From NCBI GenBank assembly GCA_938035525.1, contig CALHOI010000056.1, positions 1 through 64,000 of the forward strand: a DNA stretch of 64,000 nucleotides, read 5' to 3'. The notes beneath the pieces are model-generated. The model was not told the origin of the DNA, did not search any database, and saw only the letters and a list, made by a program, of their open reading frames with translations. A program made the position numbers and the translations under genes. Every line of letters begins with the position of its first letter. The stretch's first letter is position 1. Positions 9,519 through 18,576 of this stretch are shown in pieces. The DNA is from an uncultured Granulosicoccaceae bacterium. GTDB lineage: Bacteria > Pseudomonadota > Gammaproteobacteria > Granulosicoccales > Granulosicoccaceae.

Positions 9519-10934
9519 TTACACATTGAGCAGCAAATGCTCGCGTTCCCAGGCGCTGATCACTTGCAAAAAGGCTTCAGCTTCATTTTGTTTTATGGCG
9601 CTGTAGGTAGAACAAAATGGTTTGCCGAACAGCTCGTTAATTTGCTCATCGGCATGAAATAAATCCAGTGCTTCAAACAAACTCCTTGGCAGTGAGTGCG
9701 CCAGGGTATAGGCATCAATGCCAACCGGTTCGCGTGGCTTGGTTTTTGACTTCATGCCCAGTAAGCCAGCGGCAAGGCTTGCCGCTATTGCCAGGTAAGG
9801 GTTGCAATCCATACCAACGATGCGATTTTCAACGCGTCGATTAACCGGCGCTGAAACGGGTATGCGTAATCCCGTGGTGCGGTTATCGTGGTCCCACTCC
9901 AGATTTATTGGGGCCGCGTCATCGGGTACAAAACGACGGTATGAATTGACATAAGGTGCCAGCATACAAAACACCGATGGCAAGTGAGCCTGCTGCCCGC
10001 CAAGAAATCCATAGAACAATTCACTGGGTTCGTCTTTGTCTGTATTGAACACGTTATTACCGGTTTTGGTTTCCACCACACTTTGATGAATGTGCATGGC
10101 ACTACCGGGTTCGTTTTGCATGGGCTTAGCCATAAAAGTGGCAAAGCATCCGTTTTTTAATGCGGCTTCTCTTATTGAGCGCTTATAAATAAAGACTTGA
10201 TCAGCCAGGTGTACTGGGTCGCCGTGCGATAAATTAATTTCAATTTGCCCTGAGCCGGCTTCTTGAATAATGGTGTCTATTTCAAACCCTTGTGCTTCGG
10301 CATAATCGTATATGTCATCGATAACGGTACCGTATTCTTCGACTGCGCTCATGCTGTAGGCCTGGCGCGATATCCCTTGTCGCCCGGTTCTACCAATGGG
10401 CGGCTCAATCGGTAATGCCGGGTCGGTGTTGGGTTTGGTTAAGTAAAATTCCATTTCGGGTGCGACCACCGGCGTCCAACCACATTTTTTATATTCGTTA
10501 ATGACATGCTTTAATAAGTTGCGTGGCGATAACGGCACAGGCGTGCCATCTTGATAGTTAACATCATGGATAACTTGCATGGTGACATCCCCAGACCAGG
10601 GCACAGCGGTTGCCGAACTAAAGTCCGGTTCCAGCACCACATCCGATTCGGTCCATTGGTCGGCCATGTCGGCTAAGTCTGCATACTCACCGGTGATGGT
10701 TTGAAAGAAAATAGATATGGGCAGATACAGCGGGTCTTTTTTTGAAAACTTTTTGATCGGCATGGCTTTACCACGCGAAACACCAGCAAGGTCTGCTACT
10801 ACGCACTCCACCTCATCGAGCTTACGACCATTGAGCCACGTGTGCAAAGCATGGGGCACCTCTTTTAGAAAAGCGGGTGAGGTTCCCTTGCTGCGTTGCT
10901 GTACTGTTCTTGGGTTCGAATTCGATTCGCTCAT
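9519..10934 (-). CDS. puuA: Glutamine synthetase family, gamma-glutamylputrescine synthetase-like
   Basis: The 471-residue ligase has glutamine synthetase motifs in order: APEMEFYL near residues 160-167, AGSGQIEINLSHGD near 240-253, GSAMHIHQS near 285-293, and the ATP/glutamate segment with RRFVPDDAAP and RVENRIVGMDCNPYLA. In the PuuA branch the enzyme joins glutamate to putrescine, using ATP, to start catabolism. The neighbouring potDBCA genes and three PuuB-like oxidases support that over ordinary ammonia assimilation. It sits between copies 3 and 2 of the oxidase on the - strand. No puuC, puuD or puuR was seen in the window. Confidence 0.82.
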   Translation of the reverse strand: MSESNSNPRTVQQRSKGTSPAFLKEVPHALHTWLNGRKLDEVECVVADLAGVSRGKAMPIKKFSKKDPLYLPISIFFQTITGEYADLADMADQWTESDVVLEPDFSSATAVPWSGDVTMQVIHDVNYQDGTPVPLSPRNLLKHVINEYKKCGWTPVVAPEMEFYLTKPNTDPALPIEPPIGRTGRQGISRQAYSMSAVEEYGTVIDDIYDYAEAQGFEIDTIIQEAGSGQIEINLSHGDPVHLADQVFIYKRSIREAALKNGCFATFMAKPMQNEPGSAMHIHQSVVETKTGNNVFNTDKDEPSELFYGFLGGQQAHLPSVFCMLAPYVNSYRRFVPDDAAPINLEWDHDNRTTGLRIPVSAPVNRRVENRIVGMDCNPYLAIAASLAAGLLGMKSKTKPREPVGIDAYTLAHSLPRSLFEALDLFHADEQINELFGKPFCSTYSAIKQNEAEAFLQVISAWEREHLLLNV

Positions 10935-11005
10935 GGCGTGTCTCTCAGGCGGCTCAGCTGCAGCTCAGTTGCTGCATTGGGCTAACAGGTATTAGCTAAT
11001 GCTAA

Positions 11006-12337
11006 CTATAGGCCAACGCGGTCTTTTAAACCGTACCACCAGGACCCGATTGTTGAATAAGGTGCACGAAAACGCTGTCCACCAGGAAAGGGCCGCCACG
11101 GAATGCTTGAATACTGGGCGAAACGCTCCGTGTCTCCGCCAATGGCCTCGGCCAGTACAGCGCCGAATAAATGCGAGCCGGTGACACCGTGGCCGCTATA
11201 GCCCATGGCATGAAAAGCGTTTGGGCCAAGTTGCCCCATTTGCGGTACGCGATTAAACGACAAAGCAAAATTTCCATTCCAGGCATAGTCGATTTTGACG
11301 CCCTTAAGCTGAGGAAAAACTTTTTCCATGTTGGGTCTGAGCTTGGCTTCTACATCGGCTGCGTCTTTGCCGCCGTAAACAGTGCCACCACCAAACAACA
11401 ATCGTTTATCAGCAGACAAGCGGTAGTAGTCGAGTATGTATCGCACGTCTTCAATGCAGGCGTCACTGGGTAGAATGTTATTGGCAATATCGTCTGATAG
11501 CGGTTCGGTTGCCATGACCTGGGTTGACACGGGCATGACCCGTGGAGATAAAGCAGGCACGGCGTTACCCAAGTAGGCGTTTCCGCACAACACTAACTTG
11601 TTGCAGGTGACTGAGCCGTTCTCGGTTATAACCACAGGTTCATCACCAAGCTTTTCAATGTTAAGCACGCGAGTGTGCTCGTATATAAGTCCACCCAGTT
11701 TTTCTATTGCTGCAGCTTCGCCTAAGGCAAGATTCAGCGGGTGCATATGCCCGCCAGAGGTGTCGATCATGCCGCCAACGTAGCAATCTGAATTAACGTG
11801 TTGTTGCAGTGCTTGGGCGTCCAGCATGCGGTGATCATCCATGCCGTGTTTTTGCCATAAGGTTTGTTTGTCTTGTAAGGCCTGCATTTGCTTTGCATTA
11901 AACGCCACGTACACGTTGTTAGGTTTTAAATCGCATTGAATATTGTGATCGTTAATGAAGCGACGAATGATGTTTGCACCGGTCTGTAACTGTTTACCTA
12001 AAAATGCGGCGGTTTGAGCACCAAAGCGTTTTTCGATGGTGTCGATACCGGCATTGAATCCATTGACAATTTGCCCGCCATTTCGCCCACTAGCACCCCA
12101 ACCGACTTGTGCGCCTTCTAACACAACCACCTTGTGTCCTGCTTCAAGTAAATGTAGCGCGGTAGATAATCCGGTAAAGCCTGCACCAACAACGCAAATG
12201 TCGGCTTGAATATCGTTTGTTAATGGCGCGCTGGTATTACGCGGATTGGCACTGGCAGCGTAGTAACTTGATGTGTGAACGCCAGTGCTTGCGTAGTGCG
12301 GGCTGTTGTTATGCTTTGCGTGTGCTGGTGTATTCAT
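11006..12337 (-). CDS. puuB: FAD-dependent oxidoreductase, gamma-glutamylputrescine oxidase-like (copy 3)
   Basis: The 443-residue DAO-family flavoenzyme has ADICVVGAGFTGLSTALHL near residues 44-62, GWGASGRNGGQIVNG near 82-96, and YSGHGVTGSHLFGAV near the C-terminus. It is the first gene of the - strand unit and precedes puuA by 71 bases. By family it oxidises gamma-glutamylated or free amines. The 135-base region upstream is shared with a divergent PLP-enzyme gene and should carry both promoters. The N-terminal 40 residues are Asn/Ser/Thr/His-rich and not part of the FAD fold, as also seen in copy 2. Confidence 0.72.
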   Translation of the reverse strand: MNTPAHAKHNNSPHYASTGVHTSSYYAASANPRNTSAPLTNDIQADICVVGAGFTGLSTALHLLEAGHKVVVLEGAQVGWGASGRNGGQIVNGFNAGIDTIEKRFGAQTAAFLGKQLQTGANIIRRFINDHNIQCDLKPNNVYVAFNAKQMQALQDKQTLWQKHGMDDHRMLDAQALQQHVNSDCYVGGMIDTSGGHMHPLNLALGEAAAIEKLGGLIYEHTRVLNIEKLGDEPVVITENGSVTCNKLVLCGNAYLGNAVPALSPRVMPVSTQVMATEPLSDDIANNILPSDACIEDVRYILDYYRLSADKRLLFGGGTVYGGKDAADVEAKLRPNMEKVFPQLKGVKIDYAWNGNFALSFNRVPQMGQLGPNAFHAMGYSGHGVTGSHLFGAVLAEAIGGDTERFAQYSSIPWRPFPGGQRFRAPYSTIGSWWYGLKDRVGL

Positions 12338-12472
12338 CTGGTGTATTCAAAGTGCCGATGTGTGGGCCTGGCTGGACAGAGAAAAACTGCCTCATGTTAA
12401 CATTGACTGGCCGGAAACCATTGCCATCTGCTTTATTGCCTCGACCTTTTAACATCTTAAAAAGAGCAAAAT

Positions 12473-13639
12473 ATGAGTTCTTACACGCAAAAAAAACTCT
12501 CGCAGGCAACGCTTGTTGCAAAAGCAGATGACTACATCGACACCACCACGGGGGGCATTACACCACCCATTATTACCTCCACGACCTACGCGCGAGATGA
12601 TCGCTATAATTCTATCAACGAAGCTAACGTGTACGGGCGTGATGACAACCCAAGCTTTGTACAAGCTGAAGTGGTGCTGGCAGAATTAGAGCAAGGTGAG
12701 GCGGCATTGTTGTTTGCGTCTGGTATGGCGGCAATTGCGACGTTGTTTTATACCCTGGGGAGTGGTTCTCATGTGGTGTTGCCAGACTCCATGTACTGGG
12801 GTGTTTCTAGCTGGACCAGAAGCTACTGCGACAGGGCTGATATTCGTATCAGTTATTACGATGCTGCCAACGCCGAATCCATTGCCACAGCCATGGAGGG
12901 CGCAGCACGCACTGATATGGTTTGGATTGAAACACCGGCTAACCCCATGATGCACGTTTGCGATATTGCCCGAGCCGTGGAGATCGCTCATGCGGCTGAT
13001 GCAAAAGTGGTGGTCGACAACACCACACCGACACCGATATTTTCCCAACCATTAACGTTGGGGGCCGATCTGGTGGTGCACTCGGCCACCAAGACACTCA
13101 ACGGACACAGCGATGTACTGGCCGGCGCTATCGTGACGCGAGAGACGGACGAGCACTGGGACAAAATAGCCAGTGAGCGACACGGGGCGGGCGCAGTACC
13201 CGGCGCATTTGAAGCCTGGTTGTTACTCAGAGGCATGCGCACCCTAAGCGTCAGGGCAGAACGGGCATCTGACAATGCACAGAAAATTGCCGACTACCTG
13301 GAAGCTAACGCAGCTGTTGCGCAAGTGTTGTATCCGGGCTTGGCCTCTCATCCGGGCCACGTGGTGGCGAGCAATCAAATGCACGGTGGCTATGGTTCCT
13401 TGCTGTCTTTTCTGGTTGTGGGCGATGCGGACGCGACCGTGGCGGTAGCAGGCCGGTTAAATCTGATTGTCAGCGCCACATCACTGGGCGGTGTCGAAAC
13501 ATTAATTGAACATCGATTCAGCGTCGAGCCACCGGAAACCGGCGTACCAGAAAACCTGTTACGCCTGGCCGTGGGCATAGAGCACGTAGATGATTTAATT
13601 GCCGACCTTGACCAGGCTTTGATGCCATTGAAAGCGTAG
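12473..13639 (+). CDS. Cys/Met metabolism PLP-dependent enzyme (cystathionine lyase/synthase type)
   Basis: The 388-residue fold-type I PLP enzyme has the cofactor lysine in HSATKTLNGHSDV near residues 202-214. The phosphate-binding FASGMAAIATLF lies near 80-91, and the catalytic-tyrosine region DSMYWGVS near 103-110. The length fits cystathionine gamma-synthase, gamma-lyase or beta-lyase, or O-acetylhomoserine sulfhydrylase; sequence alone does not separate these. Its divergent position next to the polyamine genes may be chance, since S-adenosylmethionine links the pathways only indirectly. Start at ATG 12473. An AT-rich gap of 756 bases follows. Confidence 0.8.
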   Translation: MSSYTQKKLSQATLVAKADDYIDTTTGGITPPIITSTTYARDDRYNSINEANVYGRDDNPSFVQAEVVLAELEQGEAALLFASGMAAIATLFYTLGSGSHVVLPDSMYWGVSSWTRSYCDRADIRISYYDAANAESIATAMEGAARTDMVWIETPANPMMHVCDIARAVEIAHAADAKVVVDNTTPTPIFSQPLTLGADLVVHSATKTLNGHSDVLAGAIVTRETDEHWDKIASERHGAGAVPGAFEAWLLLRGMRTLSVRAERASDNAQKIADYLEANAAVAQVLYPGLASHPGHVVASNQMHGGYGSLLSFLVVGDADATVAVAGRLNLIVSATSLGGVETLIEHRFSVEPPETGVPENLLRLAVGIEHVDDLIADLDQALMPLKA

Positions 13640-13715
13640 GGCCAATCGTTAACGTTGACCTCAGCGTTGATGATCGTTGTCACAATTATTTTTGCTTTTT
13701 GGCACATTTTTAAAT

Positions 13716-13731
13716 TTGGTATTAATACCAA
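13716..13731. promoter_or_regulatory. Perfect 16-bp palindrome, possible operator
   Basis: TTGGTATTAATACCAA is a perfect inverted repeat in the gap after the PLP-enzyme gene. Its size and symmetry fit a binding site for a dimeric regulator, but I do not recognise the regulator. It has no T run and would not work as a terminator. Confidence 0.4.
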
Positions 13732-14266
13732 GGTCGATATTTTCTGGGCCAAGGCGTTTTAAAAATTTTGTATAATGCAGATAGAAAAATTGAGTGTTAG
13801 GCAAGCGCGTATACGTTAATGGATACACTTGTTATATTTTATTTTTGTATCCTTGATGCTTTTATAGAAGTGTTAAGCGGGCAGAGATATTTTTTTACGG
13901 CAGATCTTGTTAAGGGTTAATGAACTACTAACCCAATAGTATTAGTTACTCGATAAACGCTGCAATGAGCGTGCAATCAGAACGGCTTAAACGTACTTTT
14001 TTAGGCGCTATCAGCCCCATATGTAAACTTGGTTGTCAATTTCCATTTGTATTTAACAAAGCTTAATACAACATCTCTCTGATTTAGAACATCATTATTA
14101 CATCGCGATTTCGCTTGTTTTTATAAGCGCCTTTTTATTTCCAAGCTTCCTTGTAATTGTTGGTCGCGATGATTGTCAATTCGATGATTGATCTGCTTTA
14201 ATAATCGGATTGGTGTTAATGAACAAATCAGTTTCAATAAACAGATACAGATTTTTGCTTTTTCGG

Positions 14267-14305
14267 TTTGCGTTTTCATTTTGCGTTTTCATTTTGCGTT
14301 TTCAT
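14267..14305 (+). repeat. Three tandem copies of a 13-bp unit
   Basis: The unit TTTGCGTTTTCAT occurs three times without a mismatch. A second repeat, TTGTTTGGTGATTGCGC, follows at 14314-14330 and 14334-14350. Both lie within 130 bases of the start of the regulator gene at 14396. Confidence 0.85.
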
Positions 14306-14395
14306 TGGCAGGGTTGTTTGGTGATTGCGCGCTTTGTTTGGTGATTGCGCACTTAATGTGAATTGTGTTTTGTGATTTAAACAGCGGGGAATTGG

Positions 14396-15358
14396 ATGGA
14401 CTCCAGTAATACCAGTAATACTAGTCACGTTGCCGTGATCGCTTGTGAAGACACTGACAAGCAGCTCATGACACAGCTTCTGGAAAAGGCAGGTTACAGC
14501 GCCGGTGTTTTCGACAGCGTCGATTCAGTCGCTGCCTCGCAAGCAGAACACAGCGCCATTATTTTCTGCCATCGTGAAAGCACTGCGCTAAATGCTGCGC
14601 CGCAGTCAGAAAACACATCGACTATTGATTTGCCAACCGTTCTCGGTTTGCCGTCAGTCAGAGAGGCTCAACGCGTTGTGGTGTTCTCTAATAGCCCGGC
14701 CGAGGAGACGATTGTCACCGCTCTGGAACAAGGTGCGCATCATTTCTTTGATCTGTCTGAATCCCCCCAAATTCTACAGGCCCGGCTCGAAGCCGCGCTG
14801 CGGCAACATTCCATAAAGGCGAATCGAATTCTTGACGTCGCGCCATTCAAGTTTAATCTGGAACGTCGTAACGTGTACAAAGACAGTAAGCTAATTAGCC
14901 TCAGTCCCAAGGAGTACGAGTTTGCTTATTATCTTTTTGCAAACCGACATCGGGTTGTAATTAATTCTGAACTCATGACGTCCGTCTGGTCGCTTCCATC
15001 GAGCATGGACGCCAGACGCATCGACACCGCCGCGTGCCGTGTTCGGAAAAAAATGCAGTTGTCCGATGCGTCTAGTGGTTGGTGCTTGCGTCGAATTCGC
15101 AGAGTCGGATACGAATTGCTGTGGCATGGTGATCAGGAAGTGCTCAGCCATCAAGTGGAGTCTCAAGCACCGGAAGTGCAACTACCAGAGCCGCTTCCAG
15201 TTTTGGCTGAAACTCGCCACCCAGCCAGTGCTGCCAGTTCAACCAGCGCAGCCACGATCAATGCGAAACGTCGTGCTCAGGAACAACACCCCACGCAGGT
15301 TAGCGAAGTCCCGTCAGCGTCGATTGCCGCCAGCAATCAAGCACGCGAAATTGCCTGA
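14396..15358 (+). CDS. OmpR-type winged-helix regulator with degenerate receiver domain
   Basis: The 320-residue product has an N-terminal receiver-like fold (residues about 10-140). A C-terminal OmpR/PhoB DNA-binding domain spans about 150-240 (LSPKEYEFAYYLFANRHRVV, RRIDTAACRVRKKM, RRIRRVGYELLW). The strand that should carry the phosphoacceptor Asp reads AIIFCHRES, and the usual Lys near the fifth strand is absent, so phosphorylation control looks lost. A Ser/Ala-rich tail of about 70 residues follows the DNA-binding domain. No kinase gene is adjacent. It overlaps the convergent RNase J-like gene by 22 bases. Targets are unknown; autoregulation through the upstream repeats is possible. Confidence 0.75.
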   Translation: MDSSNTSNTSHVAVIACEDTDKQLMTQLLEKAGYSAGVFDSVDSVAASQAEHSAIIFCHRESTALNAAPQSENTSTIDLPTVLGLPSVREAQRVVVFSNSPAEETIVTALEQGAHHFFDLSESPQILQARLEAALRQHSIKANRILDVAPFKFNLERRNVYKDSKLISLSPKEYEFAYYLFANRHRVVINSELMTSVWSLPSSMDARRIDTAACRVRKKMQLSDASSGWCLRRIRRVGYELLWHGDQEVLSHQVESQAPEVQLPEPLPVLAETRHPASAASSTSAATINAKRRAQEQHPTQVSEVPSASIAASNQAREIA

Positions 15359-16704
15359 GGTCCCTTTTTACCGATACCGAGTCGTTGGGTGTGAACCGCC
15401 TCGCGCTGAATCGATGGCGAGGGTGCAATTCTGAACAGATCTCCGTTTTGGCCGCTTAAGGTGGTTTGAATGCCTTTTTGGCGAGCCAGTGCTGTTTGCG
15501 CCTGCATATGATGAACTTCGCCATGCACGGGTATTAGCACTCTGGGGTTAATCCACTGATACATGGTTGCCAGCTCATCAGCTGATGGGTGTCCCGATGC
15601 GTGTATCAACGGCTCTGAGGTTTCCGGTGTAATGATGTGGGTGCCCAGAGTCTGCAGGCGCTCAATCATTTGTGCGATAGCGTCTTCGTTACCAGGAATG
15701 GCCCTGGCGCTGAAAATCACGGTGTCGCCAGGTTCAATTTGCAGGTGTGCAAAATTCCCATGACTTAAGCGGTTGAGCGCGGTTCTGGGCTCTCCCTGAC
15801 TGCCAGTGGCAACCAGTAAAACCGTTTCGCGAGGCAGATAGCCCAAGTGTTCTGCATCGACCAGGGTCTCGCGATGCTCCCACAGGCCGACGCTGCGTGC
15901 AGCGGACACGGTGTTTATCAGCGAGCGGCCCAACAGACCAAGGTGACGCCCGGTCGCTGTGGCGATGTGAGCCAGTGTGACCAGGCGAGCGATATTGCTG
16001 CCAAAGCAGGCCACAATAACGCGCCCTGAGGCGGCACTGACATGCTGGTGCAGCCCATCAAATAAATCGCCCTCAGACACTGAATGTCCAGGTTTATCGG
16101 CACAGGTTGAATCGCAGATCATGGCGTCGACACCCGATACGCCGATTTGCTGGTAACACTCGGTGTTGTAGTGATGGCCGATTTGCGGCTGTTTGTCCAA
16201 TTTCCAGTCGGCTGTGTGAAAGGCTGAGCCTGCAGCTGTGCGAATCATGATGCCACAGGGGTCAGGAATTGAATGTGTGTGCGGAACCCACTCTACGTCG
16301 AATACGCCGACGTCAAACCGGTCACCGGGATTAACGACTCGAATGGGTACCTTGTCGACCAAATTGTGCTCAATTAACTTGCGTCGCAGCATTTCAGCTG
16401 TGAATTCGGTTGCGAACACCGGGCATTGCAACTGGGGCCAAAGATGTGGAACAGCGCCAATGTGGTCCTCGTGGGCATGCGTTAATAGCAGCCCCTGTAA
16501 CTGGCCAGATTGAGCTGCTACAAAGGCCGGGTCTGCCATTTGCACGTGAAAGCCGCTATTGTTGGTACCATCTGCATCGCGGAAGGTAACGCCACAGTCA
16601 ACCATTAACCATTGATCATCATGGCCATAGAGGTTCATGTTCATACCAATTTCGCCACAACCACCCAGGGGCAGGAACCAAAAATCACGTCTGTCGGGTG
16701 TCAT
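15337..16704 (-). CDS. RNase J-like metallo-beta-lactamase ribonuclease
   Basis: The 455-residue protein has the beta-CASP metallo-beta-lactamase signature. It carries HAHEDHIG near residues 75-82, HSIPDP near 143-148, the metal ligand in TADWKLD, then CDSTCAD, SGHPSADEL and IPVHGE toward the C-terminus. These order as in RNase J, an mRNA-processing 5'-3' exo- and endonuclease. It is about 100 residues shorter than classical RNase J (about 555) and seems to lack the C-terminal domain. Many Gammaproteobacteria rely on RNase E alone, so this gene is of note. It overlaps the regulator gene tail to tail by 22 bases. Confidence 0.78.
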   Translation of the reverse strand: MTPDRRDFWFLPLGGCGEIGMNMNLYGHDDQWLMVDCGVTFRDADGTNNSGFHVQMADPAFVAAQSGQLQGLLLTHAHEDHIGAVPHLWPQLQCPVFATEFTAEMLRRKLIEHNLVDKVPIRVVNPGDRFDVGVFDVEWVPHTHSIPDPCGIMIRTAAGSAFHTADWKLDKQPQIGHHYNTECYQQIGVSGVDAMICDSTCADKPGHSVSEGDLFDGLHQHVSAASGRVIVACFGSNIARLVTLAHIATATGRHLGLLGRSLINTVSAARSVGLWEHRETLVDAEHLGYLPRETVLLVATGSQGEPRTALNRLSHGNFAHLQIEPGDTVIFSARAIPGNEDAIAQMIERLQTLGTHIITPETSEPLIHASGHPSADELATMYQWINPRVLIPVHGEVHHMQAQTALARQKGIQTTLSGQNGDLFRIAPSPSIQREAVHTQRLGIGKKGPQAISRA

Positions 16705-16785
16705 AGAGTGTTGCGCTGTGGCTGATGATCAAACAAGGAATCCAAAAAACCGCTATAAGAGTAGCTGGATTTGAGCGAGTAAAGC

Positions 16786-17868
16786 ATGTACACGTTATTA
16801 ATAGTTTTTTTCCTGGTATCGATCATTTTTTCCTTTCTCTGTTCGATCTGGGAGGCAGTGCTGCTCAGCATCACCCCGTCGTATGCGGCGATTACGCAGC
16901 AAGAGGGTGGGGAGCTGGGGCAGACCATCCAGGAATTTAAAGCAAACATTGATCGTCCATTGGCAGCTATTTTGACACTAAACACCATCGCGCACACGGC
17001 GGGTGCCATTGGGGTTGGTGCGCAGGCGAGCTCTATTTGGGGCGGGTCAATTATTTCTACAGCGGTTGTGCCAGTGGTAATGACGTTGGCCATATTGCTG
17101 CTCTCGGAAATCATTCCTAAAACCATTGGCGCTAATTATTGGCGTGAGTTAGCGCCTTTTACGGTGCGCTCCCTGAAGTTTGTTATGAAAGTACTGGCAC
17201 CGTTGGTTTTTTTAAGTCAGCTTATTACCAAAGCTCTTAAGAAAGATAAAAAAGCCAGTGTGTTAAGCCGTGCCGACTTCACTGCCATGGCCGAGTTGGG
17301 CAGCAAGCAGGGTGTGTTCGATGAAGGTGAATCGAACCTGCTGAGAAGCTTTTTGCGATTCGAAAGTATTTTGATTAAAGATGTCATGACACCGCGCACG
17401 GTGGTCGTTGCGGCAGAAGAGAAAACCATGGTACGCGATTTTCACAAGGCGCACCCGAATCTGCGGTTCTCGCGCATACCTTTGTATGAAGAATCAGTGG
17501 ATAAAATCACTGGTTATGTACTCAAAGATCAGTTGTTAACCAGTCTGGTTGATCAACTCGAAGCAGACAACGGCAGTCCGACAAGCGACATTGAATTGGG
17601 TACGATGCGACGCGATATCCTGGTAGTTCAGCAACATCAACCCATTCCGGAATTGTTTGATGAATTTACCGAGAAGCGAGAACACATCGCCTTGGTGGTG
17701 GATGAGTTTGGTGGCATGGCTGGTATTGTGACCATGGAAGATGTTATCGAAACCTTGCTTGGCCTGGAGATCGTGGATGAATCTGACAACACAGTTGATA
17801 TGCAAGCGATGGCGCGTAAGCAATGGGCAGCCCGGGCTAGCGCAATGGGGTTAAAAGTAGATACTTGA
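16786..17868 (+). CDS. CNNM/CorC-family membrane protein with CBS domains
   Basis: The 360-residue protein has an N-terminal transmembrane domain of the DUF21/CNNM type. Its first helix is TLLIVFFLVSIIFSFLCSI at residues 3-21, and EIIPKTIGANYW lies near 110-121. A CBS pair follows at about 195-330, with VMTPRTVVV and GIVTMEDVIETLLGLEI. Such proteins act in magnesium/cobalt or other cation efflux and tolerance. The C-terminal CorC-HlyC domain of longer family members is missing; the protein stops about 20 residues after the CBS pair. It diverges from the RNase J-like gene and ends before a strong bidirectional terminator. Confidence 0.82.
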   Translation: MYTLLIVFFLVSIIFSFLCSIWEAVLLSITPSYAAITQQEGGELGQTIQEFKANIDRPLAAILTLNTIAHTAGAIGVGAQASSIWGGSIISTAVVPVVMTLAILLLSEIIPKTIGANYWRELAPFTVRSLKFVMKVLAPLVFLSQLITKALKKDKKASVLSRADFTAMAELGSKQGVFDEGESNLLRSFLRFESILIKDVMTPRTVVVAAEEKTMVRDFHKAHPNLRFSRIPLYEESVDKITGYVLKDQLLTSLVDQLEADNGSPTSDIELGTMRRDILVVQQHQPIPELFDEFTEKREHIALVVDEFGGMAGIVTMEDVIETLLGLEIVDESDNTVDMQAMARKQWAARASAMGLKVDT

Positions 17869-17921
17869 ATCAACGTATGGCCCCAAGGATGGGTCGCACG
17901 CATGGGCTAAACTGTACGCCA

Positions 17922-17951
17922 AAAAAAACCGGTCAGTTGACCGGTTTTTTT
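17922..17951. terminator. Bidirectional intrinsic terminator
   Basis: A perfect stem AACCGGTCA (17927-17935) and its complement (17938-17946) has a 2-base loop. It is flanked by A8 on the left and T7 on the right. It lies between the convergent CNNM-type gene (+) and HiPIP gene (-) and can stop both. Confidence 0.9.
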
Positions 17952-18042
17952 GTCAGCGCTTTACCAGCGCTCATGTTTTGCTGAAGTGGCTACTTCAGAC
18001 GTTTGCGTGGCAGTTAAGACGGCCACAATTAAGAAAGGTCAA

Positions 18043-18348
18043 TTAAGACGGCTTAGGCGCAAACGCTTTACACCAACCTTCAGCGGCTACATGCTCGCCT
18101 GGAAACAATGGGCAAGGGCCGCCTTTTGAATCAGCCTCGCCTTGAAACAAAGCGCAGCCCATGCACTTTTGCTCAGCGTTAGTTGATACAGCAACGTACT
18201 CCCAGTTTTTCGCAGCATCTGATGCTTCGTCGACCATGGCCGGGTCGGCTGCGTGACTTGGCAGTGAGCCAATTAAAGCGCTTACAGGAACGGCAACAGT
18301 GCTTGCGCCGAGTACGGTCACAAATTTGCGACGATTCTTGTCAGTCAT
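18043..18348 (-). CDS. hip: High-potential iron-sulfur protein (HiPIP)
   Basis: From the ATG at 18348 the product has 101 residues; GGGGAA lies 8 bases upstream. A twin-arginine signal (NRRKFVTVLGAS) covers about the first 35 residues, as expected for a cofactor-loaded periplasmic protein. The mature part has the four-cysteine HiPIP pattern KCMGCALF, GPCPLF and GWCKAF, binding one [4Fe-4S] cluster. HiPIPs carry electrons from cytochrome bc1 to oxidases, reaction centres or reductases. A longer reading frame to 18435 exists, but it lacks a ribosome site and would bury the Tat signal. Confidence 0.9.
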   Translation of the reverse strand: MTDKNRRKFVTVLGASTVAVPVSALIGSLPSHAADPAMVDEASDAAKNWEYVAVSTNAEQKCMGCALFQGEADSKGGPCPLFPGEHVAAEGWCKAFAPKPS

Positions 18349-18576
18349 ATTAAAATTTCCCCGTTGTACCAATTTTTGGTTTGTTGTGTGTTCATGATAT
18401 ACGACATTAGAACAGCGTTGGATGTTCCCATCCAATTGTTAACTTAGTCGCTTTTGAATGTTAAATGGAGCAAAATATTCTCCAGATTGCCGAAAAGACA
18501 GGCTTACGGGGCCATCAGCCACTCATCTTGAGGTGTGGTTCACCGATTGGTCAGGTTCCAGCGGGGTGGGCGTAAA

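Larger units (their letters stand above)
13640..14395. other. AT-rich intergenic region with palindrome and tandem repeats
   Basis: No convincing gene lies in these 756 bases. The composition is clearly richer in A and T than the flanking genes. It contains a perfect 16-bp palindrome at 13716-13731, a TATAAT box at 13771-13776 without a good -35, three tandem copies of a 13-bp unit at 14267-14305 and two copies of a 17-bp sequence at a 20-bp step (14314-14350). The repeats lie just upstream of the regulator gene at 14396, so this is probably its control region, though a small RNA cannot be ruled out. Confidence 0.5.
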
